Source of the DNA: Peronospora farinosa
Lineage: Eukaryota > Oomycota > Peronosporomycetes > Peronosporales > Peronosporaceae
Length of the DNA stretch: 64,000 nt
Assembly: GCA_947646735.1 (NCBI GenBank)
Contig: CANTFK010000182.1
Span: 124,001-188,000 of the forward strand
Direction: 5' to 3'
Below are positions 1-8,951 of this stretch, in pieces (position 1 is the stretch's first letter; every line of letters starts with the position of its first letter). The notes below the pieces were generated by a model. That model saw only the letters and a list, made by a program, of their open reading frames with translations, did no database searches and was not told the origin of the DNA. The position numbers and the translations under genes were made by a program.

Positions 1-2
1 TT

Positions 3-380
3 CCTCCTACAGTCGAACCCGAGGAAGTCTTGTACGTGGTCAGTTTCGATGGGTCTGCACGAGTTAAGCGTGGGGGAGGAGCCTGCAGTGCTATTGTGTG
101 ACAACTCCCGGAATGGACGGTAGTCGCCGCTGCTTCCCGATATTTGACTGAAGCGACAGTAAATGAGGCAGAGTATGAAGGCCTATTGTTGGGCTTCCTT
201 CTACTGGAGAACCTGGAGCGTAGACGTCTGGTAGTGTGTGGAGACTCTAACCTGGTCGTGCGACAGATGCGAGGAGAAATCGAGTGTAAGGCGCAGGGCC
301 TGACAGTACGACGGGCGAAGGCCCTGGAAAAACTCAGGTCCTGGCCCGTTCACGAGTTTCTACACATGAAGCGCCAATGA
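3..380 (+). pseudogene. RNase H domain (archaeal-type) of Ty3 element A
   Basis: Read from base 3, the frame carries a SFDGSA motif (first catalytic Asp), NEAEY about 165-179 (Glu) and CGDSNLV near 230-250 (second Asp), followed by GEIECK and a helix rich in A/L/R. This spacing and the NEAEY motif fit archaeal-type RNase HI domains rather than the usual Ty3 RNase H, which in the second element of this window has the form CDASNFAIGSAL. It would remove the RNA strand during reverse transcription. An in-frame TGA at 99-101 interrupts it, so it is non-functional. The call of archaeal type rests on motif recognition only. Confidence 0.6.
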
Positions 381-407
381 AACCAAAGTGCATACCGACT
401 TGCTAAC

Positions 408-1709
408 GTGGCTTTGCACCAGCAACAGGGTGTCGATATAGTGCCGGAAGAAGAGTTCAAGGACCTTGAAGCAATCAACCGTCTACCTGAGCTTTTAATA
501 CCCAAGGACCAGAGCCATGCATTGCGAATTACACCTGGTACGAGATCCCGGGCCCTATCCAGATTATCGACGGAAGTCGTGCAAGAGGAAGTGGTGCAAC
601 GGATAAGGATCGAACGAATTGCAGCAGCCCAAGATGAAGAGATGTGGATACGTGATTTGAAGATTTACCTAAGGGGCAACTGGGGTAGTCTATCGGCCAA
701 GGTGCATTTACGTGTGGAAAGATTGAGATGAACTACGCTTTAAATGATGACGATCTTCTTTTGTACTGCCCTTACCAGGGAACAGTAGACGAGGACCGTG
801 ATGGGTTGATTCGGCTAGTTATACCCGAAAGTCTACAACAAGACTTTCTACACCACTACCATACGAGTCTAGAAGGGGGACACCAGGGAATTGGCCGCAC
901 ATACCAACGAATCCGGAAACATTTCCATTGGAAAGGCTTATTCCGGAGTGTTCAGCGCTATGTTGGCACTTGCGTAGACTGCTAGACTGACAAAGGTGGC
1001 CCCACCTTACGAGGGAGAAGTCCGGGGAACATTCAAGCTACCCGCCCGTTCCAAGTTATCGCGATTGACCACATCCCATCTTTGCCCAAATCGTTCAAGG
1101 GTAATACCGAGCTGTTGATTTGGGTGGACCTGTTTAAGGGATATGTGATTGCCAAGGCTAGTTCGTCGAGGTCGGCCCAAACCGTGGCAGAAGGTTACGA
1201 AGAGTGCGGATTCCGTCGGTTTGGGGCCAGTGAGGCGATCCGTCACGACAGAGAACCCAGTTTCATGTCATATTTCTTTCGTGCTTTCAACCGCATAATT
1301 GGGCAGAAACAGCGGGCGACTATGGCGTATCGACCACAGGCCAATGGCACAGCAGAGAGAATGGTACAGACCATTACACGGTCCATCAAAATGTATAGAT
1401 CAGAAGGTCTGGGATGCCTATGCAGAAAGGCTCACTTTCGCGTTGAATACGGCCCAGGACCGGATCCGAAAGGAAACGCCATTTTTCTTGGTACATGGCT
1501 GGGATGCCCGAAGTACTCTAGAAGCCACCATACCGTTAGGCAGCACGAAGCGGCGTGAATGTGAGCCCCGTCGATGGCGATATAGCGTACAACGTCAGTA
1601 TCGCAGAGCGAGGGAACAAGCCAACGAATTATTACGATCTGCGATGGAAAGTCGGGCCCAGGCCCACAATGAGGAGGTGGTTGATGGTCATATTGAGGTG
1701 GATTCCTAA
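408..1709 (+). pseudogene. Integrase of Ty3 element A, frame-broken
   Basis: The first part (408-731) is a linker without a known domain. From 728 the HHCC zinc-binding module is visible: HHYHTSLEGGH, then KHFHWKG and CVDC. The core follows with FQVIAIDHI (first Asp), IRHDREPSF (second Asp) and RPQANGTAERM (Glu), which are the DDE residues that join element ends to host DNA. The domain is spread over at least three frames (728-985, 1082-1558, 1299-1709), with a stop right after CVDC at 983-985. It is a decayed copy; the protein cannot be made from this DNA. Confidence 0.8.
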
Positions 1710-1721
1710 GTCTGGTTATAC

Positions 1722-2180
1722 TTGGACCGGGTCAAGGAGGTGTATGCTCGAAAGCTGGCACATCTATGGCACGGGCCGTTCCGAGTGAGAGAACTGGTGA
1801 GTGACTATGCCGTTCGTTTAGATATCAGTGGAGCAGACTACCGTATATACCCGTTGGTACACATTTCAAAATTGAAGCTGGTCCGGCAATACCCGGATAG
1901 ACCAGATACGGTGTTGGTGGTAGACGAAGCGAACCGGGTGGATTTTGATGAAGCTCTATTGCCAGAAGACAGTTGGGTCGCGGAACTGGAAGAGGATGAA
2001 TACGAAGTGGAGAAGATTCTAGACAGACGTATGGGAAGGAAAACTCGGTACGGACGGATCCAGTGTGAATACCTGGTACAATGGAAAGGATATCCTGACC
2101 CGTCATGGGTGGATGAGGTGGACCTCAACTGCGGGGGATTGCTTAAGGACTATGAGCGCAGGCAGGCTACTCGGAACTGA
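1722..2180 (+). pseudogene. Integrase C-terminal GPY/F-like part and chromodomain of Ty3 element A
   Basis: A 152-residue open frame. Residues about 10-55 (LAHLWHGPFRVRELVSDYAV, then YPLVHISKLKL) are the GPY/F-type module of Ty3 integrases. Residues about 95-145 (EVEKILDRR, CEYLVQWKGYPD, SWVDEVDL, LLKDYE) are a chromodomain, which in chromoviruses targets integration to modified histones. The two usual aromatic positions appear as Y and W (YLVQWKG). The frame ends at a normal stop. It continues the integrase above after a frameshift near 1700. Confidence 0.8.
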
Positions 2181-2354
2181 TTCGAGGAAACGCAGAGTCA
2201 TGAAGAGTAGTGGGGAGAGTTCATCTTGGGAAGGCCAAGATGATGCAAGAAGGAGGCGGTATTTGTCATACATTTACAAGGGGGTCAAGTTATTATATTC
2301 GAGAGTGCGACAGCACGAAAGAGATTGCGAAGTATTGTAAAAGGCCCAGAGTAT

Positions 2355-2406
2355 CAGGACACCGGGGTACCGGGGCCCAGGGATACAGGGGCCCAGGAAT
2401 ACAGGC
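2355..2406 (+). repeat. Short minisatellite block, GGGGCCCAGG/ATACAGG type
   Basis: Roughly four units built from ACCGGGG, GGCCCAGG and ATACAGG. The same unit is found in the larger array at 4928-5192, so the antisense ORF 2427-4641 is flanked by related repeats on both sides. Confidence 0.7.
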
Positions 2407-2426
2407 CAAAGAGAAGGAACGTGAAG

Positions 2427-4641
2427 TTAGGGAAAAGCGTTGGAGCAGAAAGCTAGCTGACTAAACATTTTATGCATCGGTGGCCGGGCGAAATTAGCCG
2501 GAGAGACGAGGGACCTGGAAGGCGGGGTGTTCCTTAATGTTCTTGCGATAGAACACGCGCCAGGGGGCAGTGTCGTCTTCTGCCAGGGGGCAGTGTCGTC
2601 TGCTGTATGCAAAGCCCTCAACAAGTCCAACTGAGGATCCTCCGTGGTGACGATTGGGTACCAGACGGTCAGCTGACGGGTCGGGATCATGGGCTGGAAG
2701 TAGGGGTCAAGAAGAATGTCGAGGTCACAGTGACCGGCCTTCATCCCTTCCAGGACTTTCTCAAGCACGTCCATCCAAGACCTCACCGTCTTGGCCCGCC
2801 GTTTCTTCCTCGCATTGGACAGCCGAGAGGCGTATTGGCTCTTGGTACGGAGCTCGGAGAAAAGAGGAAGTCGGTGTCGGTCTTCCCATAGACTCTGGCG
2901 TGACGCATCGACGTACGTATCATGGAGCTTCACGAGGTCACTGAACCAGCCGGACACTGGAAAAGAAATAGGGGTTACGGTCACGACCCCCTGGGCCCAA
3001 GGACATGAGTCCATCAGAAGCTGAAGTTGAGAGTCCTTCATGAGGGCTTCGCGCCAGATTGGGGGACTTCGGGGCTTCTGGTTTTCAGAAGCACCCACCC
3101 AAGACAGTGGAAGCGATACCTTGGACCAAAGATCCTCTGGCGTCAGCTGGGTGATAACGAGGGCCCCTACCTGGGAAATCGACCAGGGGGCAACATCTTC
3201 CGCGGCGAACGTGCTGGGTGTCGCATAACCAGGAAGGGAAGAGCCGTGGATGTTACGGTCGGGGAAATCATCATGGGTGGGACCCTGGCTGGCAGGACCC
3301 TCAGGTGTTGGTACCAGACCCTTGCCGCTGGAACCCTTGGAGGATGGTGCTGGACCCTTGCCGCTGGAACCCTTGGAGGATGGTGCGGAACCTTTGCTTC
3401 TGGAACCCTTGGGGGTGGTACTGGACCCTTGCCGCTGGAACCCTTGGGGGTGGTACTGGACCCTTGCCGGCGGGGCCCTTGCGGCGGGAACTTTTAGCTG
3501 GTGGCTTACGCTTAGCATGGCTAGACTCGTCACTCTCAGTTTCAGAGTCTGGTCCAAACATTTCCAAGAACTCGTCGGAGTACGTCGTTCGAGCCTTCTT
3601 GTTCCTTGACACCCGAGACGCTGCGTGGGAGGTGCGAGGGGATGGGGGCCTTGAAGGTGGAGTGGGAACCTTGGACTTGGCCTTAGTCGATAGGTCTATG
3701 ACCTCGGGGCCGACCTCTGACGTAGAGGGTACAGGGCCGGAGCGACGACTGGAAGCCCGCGACCTGGCCATGGCGGCGAACATCGAGTCGTCACTACTGC
3801 TATCCTCGGCCTCAGATGACCCCGGGGCACGATTGGCTTTTCGCTTCTTCGGCTTAAGGGGCGACCGAGCCTTGGATGAAGGCGAACGTGACCTTTTCGT
3901 CGTTCTGGAACTTCGGGCTTTGGTCGTGGCTGGAGTCGATTTTGCCGCCGTGCCTCGAGCAACCGTTAGCTGCTTCTGCAGCTGGTCACGTTCACGGAGG
4001 AGGGTCTTCACGCGGCTCTTGTAGTTGGCAACCTCCTTCTGGAGTACCAACACTTGCTTGGACAGTTCTTGAGGACTGCGAAGTGCGTCCAACTTGGACT
4101 CCAGCGACCGAATCTCAGCCAAAGAATTTTCGACAGCCTCGTTGTACTGGTCCTTCCAGTACTTGATCTGGGATCGGGATTCTTCCACTTCCCGAGAATT
4201 GTCCACCCGTTGGGCGAGTGCATCCCGGTACTCGGCGATGGCCAGCTGGTCCACTTCATGCTCGTGGACCAGATTCCGGACCCAAGACTGTATCCGGGGT
4301 GCATGGGTCACCTCAAATTCCGTTAGGTCGTTTACGCGACGCTGTAATTCCGCGGTCCGGCGATGTTCCATCTGGCAGGCCCGTTGGAGTACCCTGTGTT
4401 CCTCAGCGAGGGTCTCCATGGCCTGGGCCCGTTCCACCGCAACACGTAAAACTTCCCAAGCTTGAGAGACCTCCAGATAATTGGGGGGCTCCCCAATAAG
4501 GTCCACGGTCGGGGCGACCTCGTCAGGGTCAGGTCCAGGAAGTGCGGAAAAAGACCAACGGTCAGGTGCTTGAGACCCGGTGGAAAGATTACGAGAAGTC
4601 ACTAACGGATACAAGACGTGTGAGTTAGTGAACGCAACCAC
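2427..4641 (-). pseudogene. Antisense coiled-coil / basic Ser-rich ORF carried by Ty3 element A
   Basis: Two overlapping minus-strand frames (4641-3301, 446 aa, and 3557-2427, 376 aa) look like one protein of about 738 aa broken by a single frameshift in the tandem repeat at 3311-3490. From its start the protein has a short acidic/proline part, a heptad-rich coiled coil (about residues 60-225, e.g. LEEHRVLQRA, LQKEVANYKSRV), then a Ser/Lys/Arg-rich tract with nuclear-localisation-like KPKKRK, then Lys/Gly/Pro/Ser repeats. The second frame ends in a compact region with RKKRRAKTVRSWMDVLE. I recognise no enzymatic domain. It lies where other Ty3 elements have only an untranslated 3' region, and similar antisense coiled-coil ORFs occur at 6056-6400 and 18415-19611. 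Function unknown. Confidence 0.6.
3311..3490 (-). repeat. 36-bp tandem repeat coding for KGSSGKGPAPSS-type units
   Basis: About four and a half copies of a unit containing CCCTTGCCGCTGGAACCC on the + strand. On the - strand each copy encodes 12 residues (KGSSGKGPAPSS and variants), so the unit length keeps the frame. The frameshift between the two halves of the antisense ORF falls in or beside this array. Confidence 0.75.
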
Positions 4642-4927
4642 CCAAGCGACGTAGGATCACTTACTGTTAATTCGAGGAGTTTGGACAAGGGTGCACGTGG
4701 TCTTACCGCAGTTCGAAAGACCAGCGCGCAGGGGACAGCTGTGGTGAAGTGCCAGGGAAATTTGGAGTTTAAGGGAAATGGAACAGAGAGCAAGAGAACT
4801 TCTGGTCACTTCCCCGAGGGAGTGACCACGACCCGGCCTCGCGGATTTACAACCACACACCAGGCCCCGCCGTATTAAGAATATAAGGACCCATACGTGC
4901 GGAGTCAGCACAGGCCCCAGGTTCCTG

Positions 4928-5192
4928 AAACAGGTTCCGGGGACCCAGGGGCCCAGGGGCCCAGAGGCCCAGGGGTACAGGGGCCCAGGGTACAGGGCCC
5001 AGGGGTACAGGGGCCAGAGGTACAGGGGCCCAGGGGTACAGGGGCCCAGAGGCCCAGGGGCCCAGGGGTACAGGGGCCCAGGGGCCCAGGGGCCCAGGGG
5101 CCCAAGGGACAGGGCACAGGGGCCCAGGGACCCAGGGGCCCAGGGGTACAGGGCCAGGGGCCCAGGGACCCAGGGAGGGCAGGGGCCCAGGG
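4928..5192 (+). repeat. GC-rich minisatellite (GGGGCCCAGGGGTACA units)
   Basis: About 265 bp of tandem GGGGCCCAGG and GGGGTACAGG units. The + strand has many runs of four G, so it could form G-quadruplexes, and each GGGCCC is self-complementary. Long open frames on both strands here (Gly-Pro-Leu and Gly-Ala-Gln repeats) are by-products of the repeat and not genes. Confidence 0.85.
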
Positions 5193-5290
5193 GCCTAATG
5201 TCCGAGGGTGCAGAATCGGTACACGGAATATCGAATATTTCAGAAAGTACAGGTACCAAGGAGCCAGTTCTTCCTCCAAGAGTCGACACG

Positions 5291-6055
5291 TGGCACTATC
5301 CAGATCAAAGGGTTAAGGTTAGGCAAGAAAAGCATACAGAAAAAAAGGTAAATAAACACACTCGAATTTGCATTACACGTGGCAGCTTTAAGCGCCCCTC
5401 CTAAGCTTCTCCGTCGCTACACCTCTTCCGGGCGGGATACCCTTTGGCCCCCCCGACGTCCAGCAGGTGTTAGACGGCTCAAGCAACGCAAGTTGAACCT
5501 CAGGATAGTTGGCCTGAGGTGTAAAGTAAGTGTCAACACTCTACGACCCGCTACAGGAAGCGGTTTCCCTACGGGGAAGAACACAAAGGGGCCCAAGGAC
5601 CAAGAACAGTCAGCCGCCAAAGGGGTACGCAGTACCAGGTGCATCTCTCTCGACTAAGTCGATTGAACCCAAGAAACCCGGTCCCAAGTGAAGTATATCC
5701 ACTCGGGGACCACCAAGTCCAAGTCCTATACAAAGACCAAGTCTTTAAGTCTTCTGCGTCTAACGAGGAGCAAGACCAGCCAAGCCGACGGGTACACAAG
5801 GTGAGACCCAAGGTTGACGCGACACGGTATCGGGGTACCCCCTCCGTAAGTCGGCAGTCCGGCGCTGTGTGTGTTTGTGGTTCTCTCACATTGTTTGAGA
5901 ATCCACTCCACCACAGTGACGCTTACACGCTAGACATACCTCGTCTATGCGTTTGCACCCGACGTTCTACGTCGGGCGCCTCAAGGCTTACCTACTGGCG
6001 GACCTCCCTTCGAATCGCCCCCGCTCTTCTGTGACGGCCCAAAATCCGACATCTC
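5291..6055. other. No gene seen; transposon-derived filler with left arm of an inverted repeat
   Basis: No conserved coding region found on either strand. Bases about 5820-5915 are the left arm of an inverted repeat whose partner is at about 8270-8365. The rest is probably LTR or untranslated sequence of dead Ty3 elements, but no element ends could be fixed. Confidence 0.5.
5820..5915 (-). repeat. Left arm of a ~90-bp imperfect inverted repeat
   Basis: The reverse complement reads GTGGAGTGG, TTCTCAAA, a variable stretch, GCCGGACT and GGAGGGGGTACCCCG, in the same order and spacing as 8270-8365 on the + strand. It probably marks two copies of one transposon family in opposite orientation. Confidence 0.65.
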
Positions 6056-6400
6056 TTAACGACGACGCTGACGACGACTGGGACCAAGTCCTACCCGAAC
6101 ACGTGTAGACTCGATCTGCTGGGGCCCTCTTAACGCAGTCGTCTCAAGTTGACGTAGGCGCTCAATTAGTACCAGCTGCTCACGTCGAGTCCGCTCAGCA
6201 GCCTCAGTCGCAGCATCCGCACGATCTTGAGCTCTCTCAGCCATCTCACGAGCATCAATTAGGGCATTCTTCGACTCCTCGGCTTCAGCGCGAAGTATGC
6301 GCAGGTCATCATTCGGCTTTACAGGCGCCCGATTACAAAAATCAGCGCTCATCGCCAGAGGTCTTCCGTCGTGATGCTCCTCCTCCCTTAGTCGATGCAT
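6056..6400 (-). pseudogene. Antisense coiled-coil ORF fragment of a Ty3 element (element B)
   Basis: 114 codons on the - strand. Residues about 30-95 are strongly helical with heptads of A/L/E/R (LRILRAEAEESKN, AERTRREQLVLIERLRQLE), predicting a coiled coil, followed by an arginine-rich end (GPSRRQRRR). It lies just upstream of, and opposite to, a Ty3 chromodomain (6494), the same relative place as the coiled-coil part of the antisense ORF in the 12-20 kb element. No known domain is recognised; it is probably a remnant. Confidence 0.5.
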
Positions 6401-6493
6401 CGGGTGCGCGACGCTGGATTGTCGACCGGATTGTCGATCACAAGGATCACAAGTCCCAGGCGCCGAGTAATAACTCGGCGCCCATGAAGAAGC

Positions 6494-6844
6494 ATGTCGA
6501 AAAACATTACAGGGTTTTCTGGGTTGGGATATCCCCCGGCGGACGATACATGGGAGCCATCGAGTACGCTATTCCAAGATGTCCCGGACGTGGTCGAGGA
6601 CTATGAGTCGCGTAGGAAGATGGCTATTGCGAGTGATGCTGCCGATTCCATCCCCAATCTTGCGAGCCGTGATGCTCGCGAGCAACAGAACTTTGAAGAC
6701 GAGTCCCCGAGCGATTACGAGATCTATTATGAGGCTCGAGAAAACTTGGATGGCATTTGCGACTATATGGGTTGCCATAGCGAATCGAATATGGCGCACG
6801 TGGGGATCGAACCATCGACATCACGATCAAGAACTCATTGGTAA
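6494..6844 (+). pseudogene. Chromodomain tail of Ty3 element B
   Basis: The first 40 codons contain GLGYPPADDTWEPSSTL followed by VPDVVEDYESRR, the second half of an integrase chromodomain (the usual W.GYP..DTWEP...L pattern). The first half is missing or out of frame, so this is a fragment. The remaining codons have no recognisable domain. A polypurine tract and LTR follow at 7144-7460, as expected for the 3' end of such an element. Confidence 0.7.
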
Positions 6845-7143
6845 ACCACTGCACCAACGAAAAGATAGCGAATGAATAATTTCGTTATGAGCTCTCGCAA
6901 TTCTGGATGATTAGCGCTGATATAACGGTATAGCGTCCACGGGATCAAGTGTGCGTCCGTGACTCGCGGTGTCTGCTCCCTGCAGATCGTAAGGTTGGTG
7001 TCGTCAGATATATCCTTGCGCGCGCGGCCAGGGTCATGCTGTTCAGTTGCGTGTCACTGAGGAGGTTCGAGGTTGTGTCGCTGCATCTTTGGTGAAAAGA
7101 ATCATTTTCATGTTATGTGCTTACGTTGTAGTAAGCACAGCTT

Positions 7144-7157
7144 AAAGAGGGGGGTGA
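7144..7157 (+). other. Polypurine tract of Ty3 element B
   Basis: AAAGAGGGGGGTGA directly precedes TGTAATGGGG, the likely 5' end of an LTR. Such purine runs prime plus-strand DNA synthesis in LTR retrotransposons. Confidence 0.65.
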
Positions 7158-7460
7158 TGTAATGGGGCAACCTATTACATGAGTAGTTATAGGATTAATA
7201 CATAATTACTTAAGTAGGCATAGGGCAGTAACCGATTAGCGGATACTGCGCGTCTTTTTAATTATTGGTTTATTATTGGGGTGCCAGACCCAATAATTAG
7301 CCAATAATAAATTAACTTCCATATTGAGTGGTTCCCATGAGCTAGGGAACATATTCGCACTTAATGCGAACTAAAACTAAAACAAAAGTAAAACAGAGTT
7401 ATATTTACGAGTTAATTAAGAGCGCTTCCTCAACGCCCTTTTAGTGTAGGACGGTAACGG
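7158..7460 (+). repeat. LTR of Ty3 element B (right end uncertain)
   Basis: Starts with TGTAATGGGG right after a polypurine tract; AT-rich and non-coding. It contains two interleaved inverted repeats (7260-7311). No second copy exists in the window, so the right end is a guess based on where the next ORF begins. Confidence 0.55.
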
Positions 7461-7464
7461 GTCA

Positions 7465-8154
7465 TTAGCCCGCTATAATCTGGCTGTCCTTGGACCGTGT
7501 TTGTGTGGGTGTCGTCAGAGGTGGGTGTTCCTTTGCTGGCGTGGTACCCACTAGGATCGACAGACGCTTGTGCATATGCTCTAACGTTTTTGTGATTCTG
7601 TCGAATCCCATGGACAGCAGGTCGTCCGGGTCGAACCGCCCTGCGACCATGTTCGCTTCACGAAGAAGGGTGACCAGCGCTGTGATCGCGTCCGTGACGG
7701 ATTGCAGCCGTGGTAGGGTCGACACCGGCCCAGTGAGTTGACCCAGCTGCCGGATCTCCAGGGTCTTCGTGACGGGGTCGCTCTCCAGGAACGCGTTCAG
7801 CTTGCGTTGGTGGTAGGCTTTCGTGACATCAGCATCTGACCATGATGCCAGTCCTGACTTCTCGGGGCCTATCGACTTGGTGTTTCCGGGTGTCTTCATC
7901 CGGAACTTGGTCGGCTTGGATTGCGTGATCTTTGTTTGCTATTTTTTCGGGGACCTTAGCCTCTCGGTTTTCACCGTCGGCTGATGGTCCTCTAGATCAT
8001 GATAGATATCATGATGACCCAAGGTGTCCTCTTCGAGGACATAGGGAGGGTATTTAGGTTTTTTTTCAATAAATTCAACCTCGACCATGTTGACCGGGCC
8101 CCTCCTAAGGTCCGGTAGGCCCTTCGATCCTTTGTTTTTGTCTTCTTGAGTCAC
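7465..8154 (-). pseudogene. Unrecognised gag-like ORF on the - strand, interrupted
   Basis: Two minus-strand frames, 8154-7939 (71 aa, charged, with HHDIYHDLEDHQ) and 7899-7465 (144 aa), follow each other with a TAG stop and a few codons between them. The second has helical segments (WSDADVTKAYHQRKLNAFLE, FDRITKTLEHMHKRLSIL) but no zinc knuckle or catalytic motif. Its place among Ty3 fragments suggests a gag-like or antisense transposon ORF. I cannot assign a family. Confidence 0.35.
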
Positions 8155-8269
8155 TGTCGATCGGTCTGCCAGTGGCTCTTCTGTATTGAGCTCCTTCTTG
8201 ACAGAACATCATTATCGTCTTGGGACTCGCGGTGAAATCCTGTGTCTTCCGAATATCCGGGCACGCGCA

Positions 8270-8365
8270 CCATTGTGGTGGAGTGGGTTCTCAAATATGT
8301 ATGATGAGACCCCAAACCAATCACTGTGCCGGACTACCGGCTGTCGGAGGGGGTACCCCGATGCC
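8270..8365 (+). repeat. Right arm of the ~90-bp imperfect inverted repeat
   Basis: Contains GTGGTGGAGTGGGTTCTCAAA, then GCCGGACTACCGGCTG and GGAGGGGGTACCCCG; it matches the reverse complement of 5820-5915 with substitutions and small indels. Confidence 0.65.
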
Positions 8366-8951
8366 GCGTATGGAGAAAATCATTTTCAATGTTCGAAAGC
8401 TTATTGGTCTTTATCACGCACTCTTGCATGTTGCAGATACATCTCGGTCGAATTGAGGCACGTTTTTCAGTGCATATAGCTCATTTCGTAAACCTTGTTT
8501 GCCAGCCGTATGCTCATGGTATGTATTACTGCTAAAACAGTACCTGATGCCTATCAATATAAAGTTTTTAAAATTTCATTCCAATACTGTTAGTTTTTTC
8601 TAATAGGCGGCACGTTCGCATCTGTGCTTACTAAAGCTGTTATTTCATGTTGTTACATTCTTTTGTCCAATGAGCATCTAAAGCTGCTGTTGTCATCTTA
8701 AATTTCAAGAGACTTTGCTTGTAGTGAAATTTACATGCTGTCTTCTTCTAACGAAATTAAGTACCATTCTATGTATACAATACCTACCTTTTCTACTATC
8801 ACTCTGGCAGCTGTTGATACAGTTAGAATGAAGTAAAGTTATAATATTTTCCATCATTCTGAAAAGCACTAGTTTGTTTGTATACAATCGAAAGTGTTGT
8901 TTTTTACAAAAACTTGCGTGGCCCACACGATTTCATTTATTTACCGGTTAA
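8366..8951. other. AT-rich intergenic stretch upstream of the DNAJC11-like gene
   Basis: No conserved ORF. It may hold the promoter and a missing first exon of the gene that follows, because the frame of that gene opens without an ATG. No candidate exon with a good splice donor in the right phase could be fixed. Confidence 0.5.

Larger units (their letters stand above)
1..5290 (+). mobile_element. Ty3/gypsy retrotransposon remnant A (left end outside window)
   Basis: In order on the + strand: an RNase H (3-380), a linker (408-731), an integrase with zinc-binding N-terminus (728-1709), a chromodomain tail (1722-2180), then a long antisense ORF (2427-4641, - strand) flanked on both sides by a GGGGCCCAGG-type minisatellite. 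This domain order is that of a Ty3 chromovirus. Frames are broken several times, so the element is dead. The gag, protease and reverse transcriptase would lie left of the window. The right edge is not defined; I did not find a clear LTR of this copy, and 5290 is only the end of the minisatellite-bearing part. Confidence 0.8.

Noticed and set aside
2607..4499. Several + strand ORFs of 90-268 codons (e.g. 3218-4024)
   Set aside because: Composition (poly Trp-Thr-Leu-Ala, Arg/Ser) is the mirror of the - strand coiled-coil ORF; no domain and no start context.
4657..5316. Long Pro-Gly-Leu-Trp and Gly-Ala-Gln repeat ORFs on both strands, resembling collagen-like proteins
   Set aside because: They are translations of the GGGGCCCAGG minisatellite; all frames are open because the repeat lacks stops.
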